A stretch of 34,241 nucleotides of DNA, from assembly GCA_018302685.1 (NCBI GenBank), contig JAGVZK010000010.1, positions 1 through 34,241 of the forward strand, given 5' to 3'. Of the stretch, positions 1 to 7,777 are shown one piece after another. The notes beneath the pieces were generated by a model. It had not been told where the DNA came from. It did no database searches and was given only the letters and a program-made list of their open reading frames with translations. The position numbers were made by a program, and so were the translations under genes. Within the stretch, counting starts at the first letter, position 1. Each line of letters begins with the position of its first letter. This DNA is from Candidatus Woesearchaeota archaeon (GTDB lineage Archaea; Nanobdellota; Nanobdellia; SCGC-AAA011-G17; GW2011-AR20).

Positions 1-516
1 GCAATGTCTGGAGAGGGAATGGACTGGAATGGACTAATGGAGCTTTTTGAGGCTGCGAGGTGGGCGCCATCCTCATACAACAACCAGCCATGGAGATTTA
101 TTTATGCGTTAAGAAATACCGAGCACTGGGAAAATTTATTTGAGCTCATGATTGATTTCAACAAGTCATGGGCAAGGAATGCTGCAGCCCTTGTCGTTGT
201 CATTTCAAAAAAAACTTTTGACCACAATGGCGAGGACTCAATAACCCACAGCTTTGACGCCGGAGCTGCATGGGAAAATCTGGCGCTCCAGGCTTCAGCC
301 AATGGGCTGATAGCACACGGAATGCAGGGATTTGACTATGAAAAAGCCAGGAATACCTTAAAAATACCTGACGGCTATAAAGTTGAAGCAATGATAGCGA
401 TAGGCAAAGTTGGGAAAAAGGAAGATTTGCCTCAGGAATTACAGGAGAGAGAATTTCCATCCGACAGGAAAAAAATAAATGAAATTGCCTTTGAAGGCAA
501 ATTTATGGGGGAATAA
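1..516 (+). CDS. Nitroreductase family protein, 5' end cut by window
   Basis: FMN-dependent nitroreductase-fold oxidoreductase; its substrate cannot be told. The motif [14 protein letters not shown] near the visible N-terminus is the family's FMN-phosphate-binding segment, and [15 protein letters not shown] followed by [16 protein letters not shown] matches the central and C-terminal core. The codon before the first visible ATG (position 4) is in frame and not a stop. The usual first helix with its R-R-S-x-R motif is missing, so the true start almost certainly lies upstream of the window and the 170 visible residues are a C-terminal portion of a protein of about 190-200. The stop is two bases before the superoxide dismutase start, so the two are probably co-transcribed, which suggests a redox or oxidative-stress role. 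Family certain, function unspecific. Confidence 0.85.
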   Translation, partial: AMSGEGMDWNGLMELFEAARWAPSSYNNQPWRFIYALRNTEHWENLFELMIDFNKSWARNAAALVVVISKKTFDHNGEDSITHSFDAGAAWENLALQASANGLIAHGMQGFDYEKARNTLKIPDGYKVEAMIAIGKVGKKEDLPQELQEREFPSDRKKINEIAFEGKFMGE

Positions 517-518
517 AA

Positions 519-1106
519 ATGTTCGAACTGCCAAAATTGAATTATGAGTACAATGCACTTGAGCCTTACATAGATGAAGAAACGATGAAAATACACCACA
601 CAAAACATCATCAGGCTTATACTGACAATTTCAACAAAGCCATAGGGGGAACAGACAAAAGCGCCGAGGAAATAATTGCCGGCTTGAATGAAGTTCCTGA
701 AGACAAGAGAGTTGCTGTTAGGAATAATGGCGGAGGCTATGTCAACCACAAATTGTTTTTCAGCATTCTAAAAAAAGATGTCGAGTGCGACGGCAAAATC
801 ATGAATGAGATCAACAAAGAATTTGGAAGCCTTGACAAGTTTAAAGAAGAATTTTCAAATGCTGCGTTAACACAGTTTGGCTCAGGCTGGGCATGGCTGG
901 TCGTCAGCAGGGGGAAACTTGAAATCATAAAGACAGGAAATCAGGATAGCCCATTAACAGAGGGAAAAAAGCCAATACTCGGAATTGACGTATGGGAGCA
1001 TGCATACTACCTTAAATATAAGAATAAAAGGGCTGAATATGTGGAGAATTTTTTCAAAGTCATTAACTGGGGCAGGGTAAATGAATTGTATCTTAAAAGC
1101 AAATAA
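519..1106 (+). CDS. sod: Superoxide dismutase, Fe/Mn family (Mn-like signature)
   Basis: Converts superoxide to oxygen and hydrogen peroxide in the cytoplasm. The 195-residue length is typical. The four metal ligands of the family are visible: H26 (in [11 protein letters not shown]), H77 ([10 protein letters not shown]), D157 and H161 ([10 protein letters not shown]). Gly at 72-73 together with Gln142 in GNQDSP is the arrangement known from Mn-type enzymes, whereas Fe types carry the active-site Gln earlier, so Mn or cambialistic use is inferred. The usual GGHxNH motif reads GGYVNH and the following FW reads FF; neither changes a ligand. The gene follows the nitroreductase by two bases, and GGGG lies just before the ATG as a possible ribosome binding site. 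A T-rich stretch follows the stop. Confidence 0.95.
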   Translation: MFELPKLNYEYNALEPYIDEETMKIHHTKHHQAYTDNFNKAIGGTDKSAEEIIAGLNEVPEDKRVAVRNNGGGYVNHKLFFSILKKDVECDGKIMNEINKEFGSLDKFKEEFSNAALTQFGSGWAWLVVSRGKLEIIKTGNQDSPLTEGKKPILGIDVWEHAYYLKYKNKRAEYVENFFKVINWGRVNELYLKSK

Positions 1107-1134
1107 TTTCTCTTTAGTTGTAAACTGAGATTAG

Positions 1135-1150
1135 AAATATATATAAATAG
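1135..1150 (+). promoter_or_regulatory. TATA box for the orphan gene at 1193
   Basis: An A/T-only run, AAATATATATAAATAG, about 45-58 nt before the ATG. It would place the transcript start near 1170 and leave a short leader that includes a GGTGG ribosome-binding-like motif eight bases before the start codon. Confidence 0.5.
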
Positions 1151-1192
1151 AATAAGAGGGGCTGTTACAGAAAATTTTTTGAGGGTGGTAGA

Positions 1193-1585
1193 ATGGGGTA
1201 TACAATAAATGGCAAAGACATAGAGTTCTTAACTGGTTTGAATGGATTAACAGAAAAGCTGAATAATGATCAATTTCGAGAGTTCGTTAGAATTCTAAAC
1301 AGTGGAGATTGCTTTGTTCCATATGTTATGATAAGCTATGGCGGATCCTATAATCTCAGCACTTTAATTGGGAGGCTGGAAGAACTGAGGAATAGCCACA
1401 CTAATTTCGGAGTGAATGTTGCATTGGTTCAAGGAAGTTTGAGAAAGCAATTAACATCAATATCAAACACAAGGATGCCTGAGGATCAAGAAAGTCTTAG
1501 TTTACTTTATAAGGCTCTCTTTAATTCTGAAAACGTGGGAAGAGTGAGGAGTTATATATTAGCTCCGTTTGAGGATTTATTTTAG
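1193..1585 (+). CDS. Hypothetical protein, 130 aa
   Basis: I do not recognise this protein. It is soluble in appearance, with no signal peptide, membrane segment or cysteine-pair motif. Predicted helices alternate with the segment FVPYVMISYGGSYNLSTLIGRLEEL, and a second strand-like segment is NFGVNVALVQGSL. It has its own likely TATA box (1135-1150) and a GGTGG motif shortly before the ATG, which argue that it is expressed. It sits alone between the dismutase and the GH10-like lipoprotein with no overlap to either. No function is proposed. Confidence 0.6.
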   Translation: MGYTINGKDIEFLTGLNGLTEKLNNDQFREFVRILNSGDCFVPYVMISYGGSYNLSTLIGRLEELRNSHTNFGVNVALVQGSLRKQLTSISNTRMPEDQESLSLLYKALFNSENVGRVRSYILAPFEDLF

Positions 1586-1619
1586 CAAAGTTTATTAAGA
1601 AAAAATTGTAACCAAAGAC

Positions 1620-2786
1620 ATGAATTTCAATAGGTTTGCAATTATATTTTTGATTTTTGCTTTATTACTTGGATTTTTAACTGGCTGCACGGCAAAACAA
1701 ACTCCAGGGATTAAGCCGGGAAACTTTTTCGAGGAAGGACAGTGCGAAGGCCCAGTAATAGGAACAATGGTGAGAAGCAACGTACTGCTGAGCAATAAAT
1801 TCTACAGGGAGGGTTTTACAGACAACTTTGAGTGGGGAACTATTCCTGGGAAGCACGAATTTGAGATCATCCATCCATCCGGCAGCGAGTACCGATTTGA
1901 AAGCGCAGATGCGGCTCTAAGCCTTTTAGAAAACAGCAACAAACATTATGGAATATATCACAATCTCATTACGTCAAGGGACATCAGAATTCCTGACTGG
2001 TATAAATTGCTGAGCCAGGAAGAGAAAAGAGCCTTTCTTGAGAATCACATAAGAACAATGGTTTCACGATACAAAGGGAGAATTCCTGTCTATATTGTAG
2101 TCAATCATCCCTTGCTGTGGGAATGGAAGTCTGCAAATGATTTCATGGGAACCGGGTGGAACAGGGTTGATGCCCTGAGCAATTTCTTCACATGGGCTCA
2201 TGAAGAAGACCCTAAAGCAATCTTGATATTAAATGAAGGAGGGGACTCAAGTCTTGAAACAGGAGTTATCATCAACCAGAGCAGAGGGCAGGAGTATGTT
2301 GATTTGATAAATGAGCTTTTAGACAGGGAAGTTCCAATCCACGGAATCGGGCTTATGGGGCACTTTGGATTGGGCGACGGGACTCTACCTCCTGACGAGC
2401 ACCTTATTAATATTCTGGATTTATATGAGTCAACAGGGCTTCCAATCTTCATAACTGAATTGGATGTAAGCTATGACTGGACAAGGGCATTTGCAAACCC
2501 TGAAGATTCTGAATATCCCTTTAATCCTGAAACTGAATTTGAGGGTGATGGGATGAAGTATGAAAACTATTGGGAGTATCAGGCATATGCATACAAGCAT
2601 GCGATTGAATTATTTTCATCCCATAAGAGCGTCGTGGCAATCTATCTTTGGGACATTGTAGAAAGCCCAGAATCATGGAGAACCGGAACAGGAATATATT
2701 TTAATGACGGCAAGCCAAAGCCCGCCTACTATTCAATCAAGCCACTGCTTGATGATGCCAAAGGAAGGAAACTATGCATCACCTAA
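1620..2786 (+). CDS. GH10-like (xylanase-fold) lipoprotein with altered acid/base residue
   Basis: Secreted, probably lipid-anchored relative of glycoside hydrolase family 10. Residues 1-23 form a hydrophobic signal ending in a lipobox (LTGC, Cys23). The GH10 landmarks follow in order: YHNLITSRDIRIPDWY (usual GHTLVWH...PSW), YIVVNHPLLWEW (usual WDVVNE), IHGIGLMGHFG (usual IDGIGLQSH), LPIFITELDVSYDW with nucleophile Glu280, and a C-terminal VVAIYLWDIVES...GKPKPAYYSI. The acid/base Glu that should follow Asn162 is His163 (codon CAT at 2106-2108). The nucleophile is kept, so the protein may be inactive on normal xylan, may act by another mechanism, or may only bind glycans. Length (388 aa) is normal for one catalytic domain plus signal. 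Confidence 0.85.
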   Translation: MNFNRFAIIFLIFALLLGFLTGCTAKQTPGIKPGNFFEEGQCEGPVIGTMVRSNVLLSNKFYREGFTDNFEWGTIPGKHEFEIIHPSGSEYRFESADAALSLLENSNKHYGIYHNLITSRDIRIPDWYKLLSQEEKRAFLENHIRTMVSRYKGRIPVYIVVNHPLLWEWKSANDFMGTGWNRVDALSNFFTWAHEEDPKAILILNEGGDSSLETGVIINQSRGQEYVDLINELLDREVPIHGIGLMGHFGLGDGTLPPDEHLINILDLYESTGLPIFITELDVSYDWTRAFANPEDSEYPFNPETEFEGDGMKYENYWEYQAYAYKHAIELFSSHKSVVAIYLWDIVESPESWRTGTGIYFNDGKPKPAYYSIKPLLDDAKGRKLCIT

Positions 2787-2827
2787 GAGGGAATAGAAGC
2801 ACTTAAAAAGGGCATTTACAACCCTAC

Positions 2828-2839
2828 TTACAATTGTAA
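2828..2839. promoter_or_regulatory. 12-bp perfect palindrome before zinc-ribbon gene
   Basis: TTACAATTGTAA is a perfect 12-bp palindrome 12 bases before the ATG at 2852, directly followed by an AAGGAG ribosome binding site. It could be an operator or merely a small hairpin; nothing else supports a regulator. Confidence 0.3.
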
Positions 2840-2851
2840 AAAGGAGATAAA

Positions 2852-3070
2852 ATGAGACAAGAAGACAATAAAAGGTCAGGCAGAAATCGTGATTCTGGCG
2901 GATACGGAAGCAATTATGGTTCAAGGGATTTTGGCTCCGAACAGAGAGAAATGCATAAAGCTGTTTGCTCCGAGTGCGGAAATGAATGCGAAGTTCCATT
3001 CAAACCAACAGAAGGCAAGCCAGTATACTGCAAATCATGCTATGCTAACCACAAGCCAAAAAGATTTTAG
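2852..3070 (+). CDS. Small zinc-ribbon protein, CxxC-x17-CxxC type
   Basis: A 72-residue protein with a low-complexity, Gly/Arg/Ser/Asp-rich N-terminus (residues 1-35) and a C-terminal zinc ribbon. The ribbon has CSEC, exactly 17 residues, then CKSC, with VPFKPTEGKPVYC between. This is the CxxC-x17-CxxC family seen in several archaea and candidate-phyla bacteria; its role is not established. The basic, glycine-rich tail suggests nucleic-acid binding (inference). A clear ribosome binding site (AAGGAG) lies eight bases before the ATG. Confidence 0.8.
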   Translation: MRQEDNKRSGRNRDSGGYGSNYGSRDFGSEQREMHKAVCSECGNECEVPFKPTEGKPVYCKSCYANHKPKRF

Positions 3071-3170
3071 ATAAACCTAAGTTTTGGATAAAATCACAAA
3101 AATTTATTTCTTATTTGTTGAAGTCAATTCCACCGGAACAAATTAATATTCTAAATCACTCCTGTTACAA

Positions 3171-3662
3171 ATGAACTGGAAGAGCCATTTATTCATCAGC
3201 GCTGTTTTGACTGCCCTAATCTCCTATCTTTTGAAAATAAACCTGCTGTCGATGGAAATCATCCCCTTGGTTATTGCAGTCGTGGCATTCAGCCTCCTTC
3301 CAGATATTGATCACCCAAAATCAAAGATTTCCTCATGGTTCAGGATTTTCTACATTCTTCTCGGGATTTATTCCATCTATGGAATAATTAATGGAGAACT
3401 TGTTTATTCAGTGTCACTAGCATCGGCCATTTTGCTGTTCATTTTTCACGCCGGAATTTCAGAGAACAGCTACAGGCACAGAAAGTTTCCGCACAGCTTT
3501 ACATTTGGGGTTATTGCCTCAATGATATTATATGCCTTCACAGGGTTAATTATTGCACTTATAGGTTTTGGATGCTTTACAATTCATCTTTTACTAGACA
3601 ACCATGTTTTAAGGGCATTCAATTATGATATCAAACTATGGAGAAAGCTTTTAAGAAGATGA
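3171..3662 (+). CDS. YdjM-like metal-dependent hydrolase family membrane protein
   Basis: An integral membrane protein of 163 residues with about four or five hydrophobic segments. Conserved polar motifs are LLPDIDHPKS after the second helix, HRKFPHSF in the middle and HLLLDNH near the C-terminus. This His/Asp pattern is that of the YdjM/LexA-regulated membrane-bound hydrolase family (PF04307), whose substrates are unknown. Seen: the helices and His/Asp motifs. Known: the family is thought to bind metal. Inferred: hydrolase activity at the membrane. It stands as a single gene on the plus strand before pepF. Confidence 0.7.
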   Translation: MNWKSHLFISAVLTALISYLLKINLLSMEIIPLVIAVVAFSLLPDIDHPKSKISSWFRIFYILLGIYSIYGIINGELVYSVSLASAILLFIFHAGISENSYRHRKFPHSFTFGVIASMILYAFTGLIIALIGFGCFTIHLLLDNHVLRAFNYDIKLWRKLLRR

Positions 3663-3703
3663 CTGTTAGTTAAGCTTTTATATTAATTTCATTCCCTAAA
3701 TAA

Positions 3704-5416
3704 ATGGATCGGAAAAACATCACGTGGGATCTGTCTGATCTTGGCAAGCTGGAAAATATTGACAAGGAAGTTTCTGAAATAAGGAAATTAGCGGACAAAA
3801 TAGAAAAATACAGAAAAAATTTCAATGAGAACATTTCCTCTAAGGAATTTCTTAAGATACTGAATGAGACTGAAAAATTGATGGTCCGCCTGTCAAAAAA
3901 TGCCTCTCTGATCCATCTCAATTTTTACAAGGACACAAAAAATCCTAAATTCCACTCGTTAACATCAAAAATAGACACTCTCGGAGCTGAAATCAGCAAC
4001 AAACTCATGTTCATCAGCCTTGAATTCAAAAAATTCAGCGAAAAAAACGCAGAGAGGCTAATCAAGGAAACTCCAAGCCACAGCTACTATTTGAAAAGGC
4101 TGCGGGAGCTGAAGGATTACACTCTTGCCGAAGAGGTTGAGAAGGTTATTAATCTGAAGGATGTTAGCGGAATCAACGCATTAATTTCAATCTATTACAT
4201 CTTTGTCTCTGAATTCAAATATGAATTTGAAGGCAAAAAAATAACGCAGGAGGAACTGCTGAAGCATGTCAAGGATACTAATCCAAAAAGGAGGGAAAGG
4301 GCATATGAATCTTTATTGGGGAAGTACAGGGAAAATAAAAATATCATCTCATTGATATATTCCAATGTAGTCAACAACTGGATGACGGAAATTCAGCTGA
4401 GGGGATACAAAAGCCCAATCTCAATAAGGAATGAGGCAAACGATCTTGAGGATGAAGATGTGGACACCCTTCTGAGAGTCTTTGAAAAGAATATTGACAT
4501 TTTCAGGGAATACTTCAATGCCAAAGCCAAAGCCCTTGGAGTGAAAAAGCTCAGGAGGTACGACATCTATTCGCCTATGTCAAAAATAAAAAAGGAATTT
4601 GATTTCAATAAAGGAAGAAATCTTGTCATTGATTCTTTTTCAGGCTTTGACGACTTTAAGAAAATAGCGGAGGATATCCTTAAGAATCATGTTGACAGCG
4701 AGGTAAAGGAAGGAAAGAGGGGAGGAGCCTTCTGCCACTGCCCCAATCCCAAAACAAAGCCATTCGTGATGATGAGCTACACAGGAGATTTAAAATCGGT
4801 TGAGACGCTTGCACATGAACTTGGACATGGAATACACTTCAGCCTATCAAGCAAGAATAATATTTACTCTCACGATGCAGTGCTTCCTATGGCCGAGACC
4901 GCATCAACTTTCTGCGAAACCCTCTGGCTCAGCCACATGAAGAAAAAATTCCGGGACATCAGAAGAGACCTTATTTTCACCGAGCTTGACGGTGCATACG
5001 CTTCGATTGCAAGGCAGTTTAATTTCGTCATCTTTGAAAAGAAGGCTCATGAGCTGATAAAAAACGGCGGAAGCTCAGAGGATATTGAAGAGTTATACCT
5101 TGACCTGCTGAAGAGGCATTTTGGCGACTCTATAGAACTGAATGATATATTCAGATATGAATATCTTTACATTCCCCATATATTTGAAACTCCCTTCTAC
5201 TGCTATGCCTATGGTTTTGGACTGCTGCTGGCGCTGAGCCTCTACAGGAAATACCTTGATGACAACAGCTTCAAAAAAGACATTGTGAAGATATTTAAGA
5301 GCGGAAGCAATGATTCTCCGAGGAATATCCTTAAAAAATCTGGGATCGAGATGAATGGAGAGTTCTGGCAGAACGGCTTTGATTATCTGAGAAGTCTCGT
5401 GAAAGATTTGAAATGA
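3704..5416 (+). CDS. pepF: Oligoendopeptidase F, M3B metallopeptidase
   Basis: Cytoplasmic zinc peptidase of family M3 that cuts short peptides, likely downstream of the proteasome encoded in this window. The zinc motif is AHELGHGIHF, with His371, Glu372 and His375. The third ligand is in PMAETASTFCE, with Glu398 the candidate. The N-terminus MDRKNITWDLSDLGK matches the family's standard opening (WDLSDLY). Length (570 aa) is normal. The ATG lies about 24 nt after a TTTTATATTA stretch, so a leaderless or near-leaderless message is likely. The last four bases overlap the start of the endonuclease III gene (ATGA), so the two are translationally coupled. Confidence 0.95.
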   Translation: MDRKNITWDLSDLGKLENIDKEVSEIRKLADKIEKYRKNFNENISSKEFLKILNETEKLMVRLSKNASLIHLNFYKDTKNPKFHSLTSKIDTLGAEISNKLMFISLEFKKFSEKNAERLIKETPSHSYYLKRLRELKDYTLAEEVEKVINLKDVSGINALISIYYIFVSEFKYEFEGKKITQEELLKHVKDTNPKRRERAYESLLGKYRENKNIISLIYSNVVNNWMTEIQLRGYKSPISIRNEANDLEDEDVDTLLRVFEKNIDIFREYFNAKAKALGVKKLRRYDIYSPMSKIKKEFDFNKGRNLVIDSFSGFDDFKKIAEDILKNHVDSEVKEGKRGGAFCHCPNPKTKPFVMMSYTGDLKSVETLAHELGHGIHFSLSSKNNIYSHDAVLPMAETASTFCETLWLSHMKKKFRDIRRDLIFTELDGAYASIARQFNFVIFEKKAHELIKNGGSSEDIEELYLDLLKRHFGDSIELNDIFRYEYLYIPHIFETPFYCYAYGFGLLLALSLYRKYLDDNSFKKDIVKIFKSGSNDSPRNILKKSGIEMNGEFWQNGFDYLRSLVKDLK

Positions 5417-6057
5417 TTGATGAAATCCACAAAATCCTGAAGGAAGAGGTGAGGAATTACAATGTTCCGATTGCGGAGCTCATTAAATTAAAAACTGAGA
5501 GCAAGTTCAAAACTTTAATAATAACAATACTGTCCTCAAGAACAACGGACAAAACACTGCTTAAGATCCATGACAGGATATTCTCCGAAATTAACGGCTT
5601 TGACGACCTTAAAAGGCTTTCAGCCAGCGAGATTGAAAAATTGATATATCCAGTTGGATTTTACAGGAACAAGGCGAAATACCTCAAAAGACTGCCTGAT
5701 GTGATCGAGAAAGAATTCAACGGCAGAATTCCAGACAATGTTGATGATCTGATGAAGCTGCCCGGCGTCGGAAGAAAAGTCGCGAATGTAGTGAGTGTAG
5801 TCGCATTCGGCAACTATGACATTGGCGTCGATACACATGTCCACAGGATAATGAACAGACTAGGATATTTAAAAACCAAAAATCCCGACGAGACTGAAAA
5901 AACACTGAGGAAGAAGCTTCCAAAAGAATACTGGAAAGACATAAATTACATCCTGGTTGCTTTTGGCCAGAACTTATGCACTCCGATAAGCCCACACTGT
6001 AGCAGGTGCCCGATAAGAAAATACTGCAAAAGAGTTGAAGTCAAGAAATCAAGATAG
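5413..6057 (+). CDS. nth: Endonuclease III (thymine glycol glycosylase / AP lyase)
   Basis: Bifunctional base-excision repair enzyme that removes oxidised pyrimidines and nicks the abasic site. The helix-hairpin-helix is LPGVGRKVANVV with catalytic Lys122, and the catalytic aspartate is Asp140 in GVDTHVHR. The C-terminal 4Fe-4S cluster motif is complete: Cys189-x6-Cys196-x2-Cys199-x5-Cys205. Length (214 aa) is typical. It starts inside the last codons of pepF (4-nt overlap) and its 3' end overlaps the convergent orphan gene by nine bases. A second HhH glycosylase, Ogg2, lies 0.4 kb downstream. Confidence 0.96.
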   Translation: MIDEIHKILKEEVRNYNVPIAELIKLKTESKFKTLIITILSSRTTDKTLLKIHDRIFSEINGFDDLKRLSASEIEKLIYPVGFYRNKAKYLKRLPDVIEKEFNGRIPDNVDDLMKLPGVGRKVANVVSVVAFGNYDIGVDTHVHRIMNRLGYLKTKNPDETEKTLRKKLPKEYWKDINYILVAFGQNLCTPISPHCSRCPIRKYCKRVEVKKSR

Positions 6058-6423
6058 CTCAGTCTTTAAATCCCCCCACAATTGACTGAGTTTCTTTACA
6101 AATTCTTCCAGGCTAAGTTCTTGGAGATTCCTAATTTCGTTGTCTTTGAGTGAAATCATTTTCCCATTTGAGGCCACCAAATCTATATACTTTTCTCCGA
6201 CCATTCCATTCATGTCTGTAGTTGTGGTGCATGAATACACCAAGCACAACTTAAGATTGTTTAAGCAGTATGCTAACCTAAGGACTGAATTTGTAGTACT
6301 TTCATCGGTAAAATATATTTCATGATCCGGTTTCAGCACCTGCCCACCCATAATTACAACTATCTCCCTTAGACCAGAATCAAGCTTACCGGCCAAATAC
6401 ACTGAAAAATCAAATTTCACCAT
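6049..6423 (-). CDS. Hypothetical protein, 124 aa
   Basis: I do not recognise this protein. It begins with a strand-like segment (MVKFDFSVYLAGKL), has a hydrophobic middle (REIVVIMGGQVL) and a region with Thr/Cys (CLVYSCTTTTDMNG), and ends in an acidic amphipathic helix. It has no signal peptide or clear metal motif. It is divergent from ogg2 and convergent with nth, overlapping the end of nth by nine bases. The perfectly palindromic TATA (6445-6454), 22-31 nt before its ATG, supports it as a real leaderless gene. Confidence 0.6.
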   Translation of the reverse strand: MVKFDFSVYLAGKLDSGLREIVVIMGGQVLKPDHEIYFTDESTTNSVLRLAYCLNNLKLCLVYSCTTTTDMNGMVGEKYIDLVASNGKMISLKDNEIRNLQELSLEEFVKKLSQLWGDLKTELS

Positions 6424-6444
6424 TCTAAATCATGGATTAAAAGA

Positions 6445-6454
6445 TTTTATAAAA
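6445..6454. promoter_or_regulatory. Palindromic TATA box shared by divergent genes
   Basis: TTTTATAAAA reads the same on both strands and sits between the orphan (ATG at 6423, minus) and ogg2 (ATG at 6481, plus). Distances to the two ATGs are about 22 and 27 nt, right for leaderless archaeal transcription in both directions. No second TATA-like motif is seen in the 57-bp gap other than TATATA directly at the ogg2 start. Confidence 0.55.
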
Positions 6455-6480
6455 CTTATTGCCCTATTCCAAAGTATATA

Positions 6481-7089
6481 ATGGAAAAACTAATTGGCCA
6501 TATAAACCTTCTCAGAAGAAGTTCAATCAAAAATAAAATAGACAGTAGGCTAAAAGAATTTGAAAACAACAACGAATGGTTTTCCGAATTGTGCTTCTGC
6601 ATCCTGACTGCCAACTCAAAGGCAAAGACCGCAATAAATATCCAAAATGAGCTTGGTGAGGATGGATTCCTCAATTATGGTTTAAGTAAAATAAGGGAAT
6701 CAATAATAAGGAACAAGCACAGATTTCCAAACAACAAATCAAGATTCATAACTGAGGCCAGGAAATTCAAAGACATCAAAAATATATTAAATGGCAAGGA
6801 TGAATTTGATGCGAGAGAATTTCTGGCAAAAAATGTCAAAGGCATTGGGTACAAGGAGGCAAGTCACTTTCTGAGGAATGTAGGCTATAAAAATCTTGCA
6901 ATTCTTGACAGGCACATAATCACCCTTATGGCTGAAAATAAACTCATTGAAAAGCCAAAAAACCTGAATAAGAGAAATTACATTAAGATTGAGGGTGAAT
7001 TCAAAAAGATATGCGACAGGACAGGAATGAGTTGCGCAGAGCTTGACATGTACATGTGGCATCTAAAAACAGGAGAAGTCCTAAAGTAG
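6481..7089 (+). CDS. ogg: 8-oxoguanine DNA glycosylase/AP lyase, Ogg2 family
   Basis: Removes 8-oxoguanine from DNA. It matches the archaeal Ogg2 family (Methanocaldococcus jannaschii type). The HhH segment is NVKGIGYKEASHFLRN with catalytic Lys125, and the catalytic aspartate is Asp143 in ILDRHI. The protein ends exactly on a lysine (GEVLK, Lys202), a family feature in which the C-terminal Lys contacts the oxidised base. Length (202 aa) fits. Together with nth it gives the window two oxidised-base repair enzymes flanking an orphan. Transcription likely starts from the palindromic TATA at 6445-6454. Confidence 0.92.
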   Translation: MEKLIGHINLLRRSSIKNKIDSRLKEFENNNEWFSELCFCILTANSKAKTAINIQNELGEDGFLNYGLSKIRESIIRNKHRFPNNKSRFITEARKFKDIKNILNGKDEFDAREFLAKNVKGIGYKEASHFLRNVGYKNLAILDRHIITLMAENKLIEKPKNLNKRNYIKIEGEFKKICDRTGMSCAELDMYMWHLKTGEVLK

Positions 7090-7094
7090 AAATG

Positions 7095-7104
7095 TTTATA
7101 AATA
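7095..7104 (+). promoter_or_regulatory. TATA box for the SpeD-like gene
   Basis: TTTATAAATA, beginning six bases after the ogg2 stop codon and 20-29 nt before the ATG at 7124. It implies separate, leaderless transcription of the SpeD-like gene. Confidence 0.6.
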
Positions 7105-7123
7105 AAAATTCTAAAATTTTTGG

Positions 7124-7417
7124 ATGAAAGCGGAGATATTCAACTTCAACAGATGGATAAATGAAACAAATTCCGCAAAGTTAAGGGATAAATTCGACAA
7201 AATTCTCAGAAAGTCCGGATTTACTGTCCTTAATCTTTCAGAGCATCATTTCCAGCCATATGGTTACACCGCGCTATGGCTGCTTGGGGAGAGCCACTTT
7301 GCAGTCCACACTTTTCCCGAAGAGAACAAAACTTACATAGAGCTTTCAAGCTGCAACAGGAAGCTTTACAATAAATTTCTCAAACTTTTGCAGGATGGCG
7401 GGACGCTGTTCAAATAA
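7124..7417 (+). CDS. speD: SpeD-like pyruvoyl decarboxylase, minimal form
   Basis: Relative of S-adenosylmethionine decarboxylase proenzyme. The self-cleavage/pyruvoyl serine is Ser57 in LGESHFAVHTFPE, followed by His62 and by Cys77 in IELSSCNRK; these correspond to the Ser, His and Cys of the prokaryotic SpeD active site. The protein is only 97 residues, compared with about 120-130 in typical class 1b enzymes, and it ends soon after the Cys. It may therefore be a minimal SpeD. SpeD homologs are also known that have become pyruvoyl-dependent ornithine or arginine decarboxylases, and substrate cannot be assigned from sequence alone. No spermidine synthase gene lies nearby. The gene has its own TATA box and stands alone. 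Confidence 0.8.
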   Translation: MKAEIFNFNRWINETNSAKLRDKFDKILRKSGFTVLNLSEHHFQPYGYTALWLLGESHFAVHTFPEENKTYIELSSCNRKLYNKFLKLLQDGGTLFK

Positions 7418-7442
7418 ATAATAGGAACGTTTTTATGTACTG

Positions 7443-7739
7443 ATAAATATTGGTATTGTATTTGGGCAGGCAGCCAAAACATTTAACATAAGTTTGACTG
7501 GGTATCCTGTTTCAAGTTATGAAAGAACAATCGACTTTTCTTAAATCTTATTATACTCTAATGCGGTATGTTGATGACATTGTAGATAGAAATGCTCCTC
7601 TTCCAGTTAGATTTCAATCTTCAGTTGAATTTGTTGAAAAAAAATTGATTTTGCTAAACATGCAACAAATCCACGAAATTCTGCAGATTGTTTAATGTTG
7701 TATTGTTTTCAATTAGCAAATAAATTTGGACAAGAATGA
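7443..7739 (+). pseudogene. Frameshifted relic of a squalene/phytoene synthase family gene
   Basis: Three plus-strand pieces in changing frames join into one protein-like sequence. Frame 3 gives FGQAAKTFNISL near 7461. Frame 1 (7519 to about 7640) gives TFLKSYYTLMRYVDDIVD, the first Asp-rich motif of trans-isoprenyl head-to-head synthases. After an A-rich tract near 7640 the reading returns to frame 3 and gives IDFAKHATNPRNSADCLMLY..., ending at TGA 7737-7739. About 95 codons remain of a gene normally near 280-300 codons, so the C-terminal two thirds, with the second Asp-rich motif, is missing. It fills most of the otherwise gene-free stretch 7418-7777. Confidence 0.6.
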
Positions 7740-7777
7740 GAATCTACGAAGCTTACGAAGGATAGAATAACAATTAA

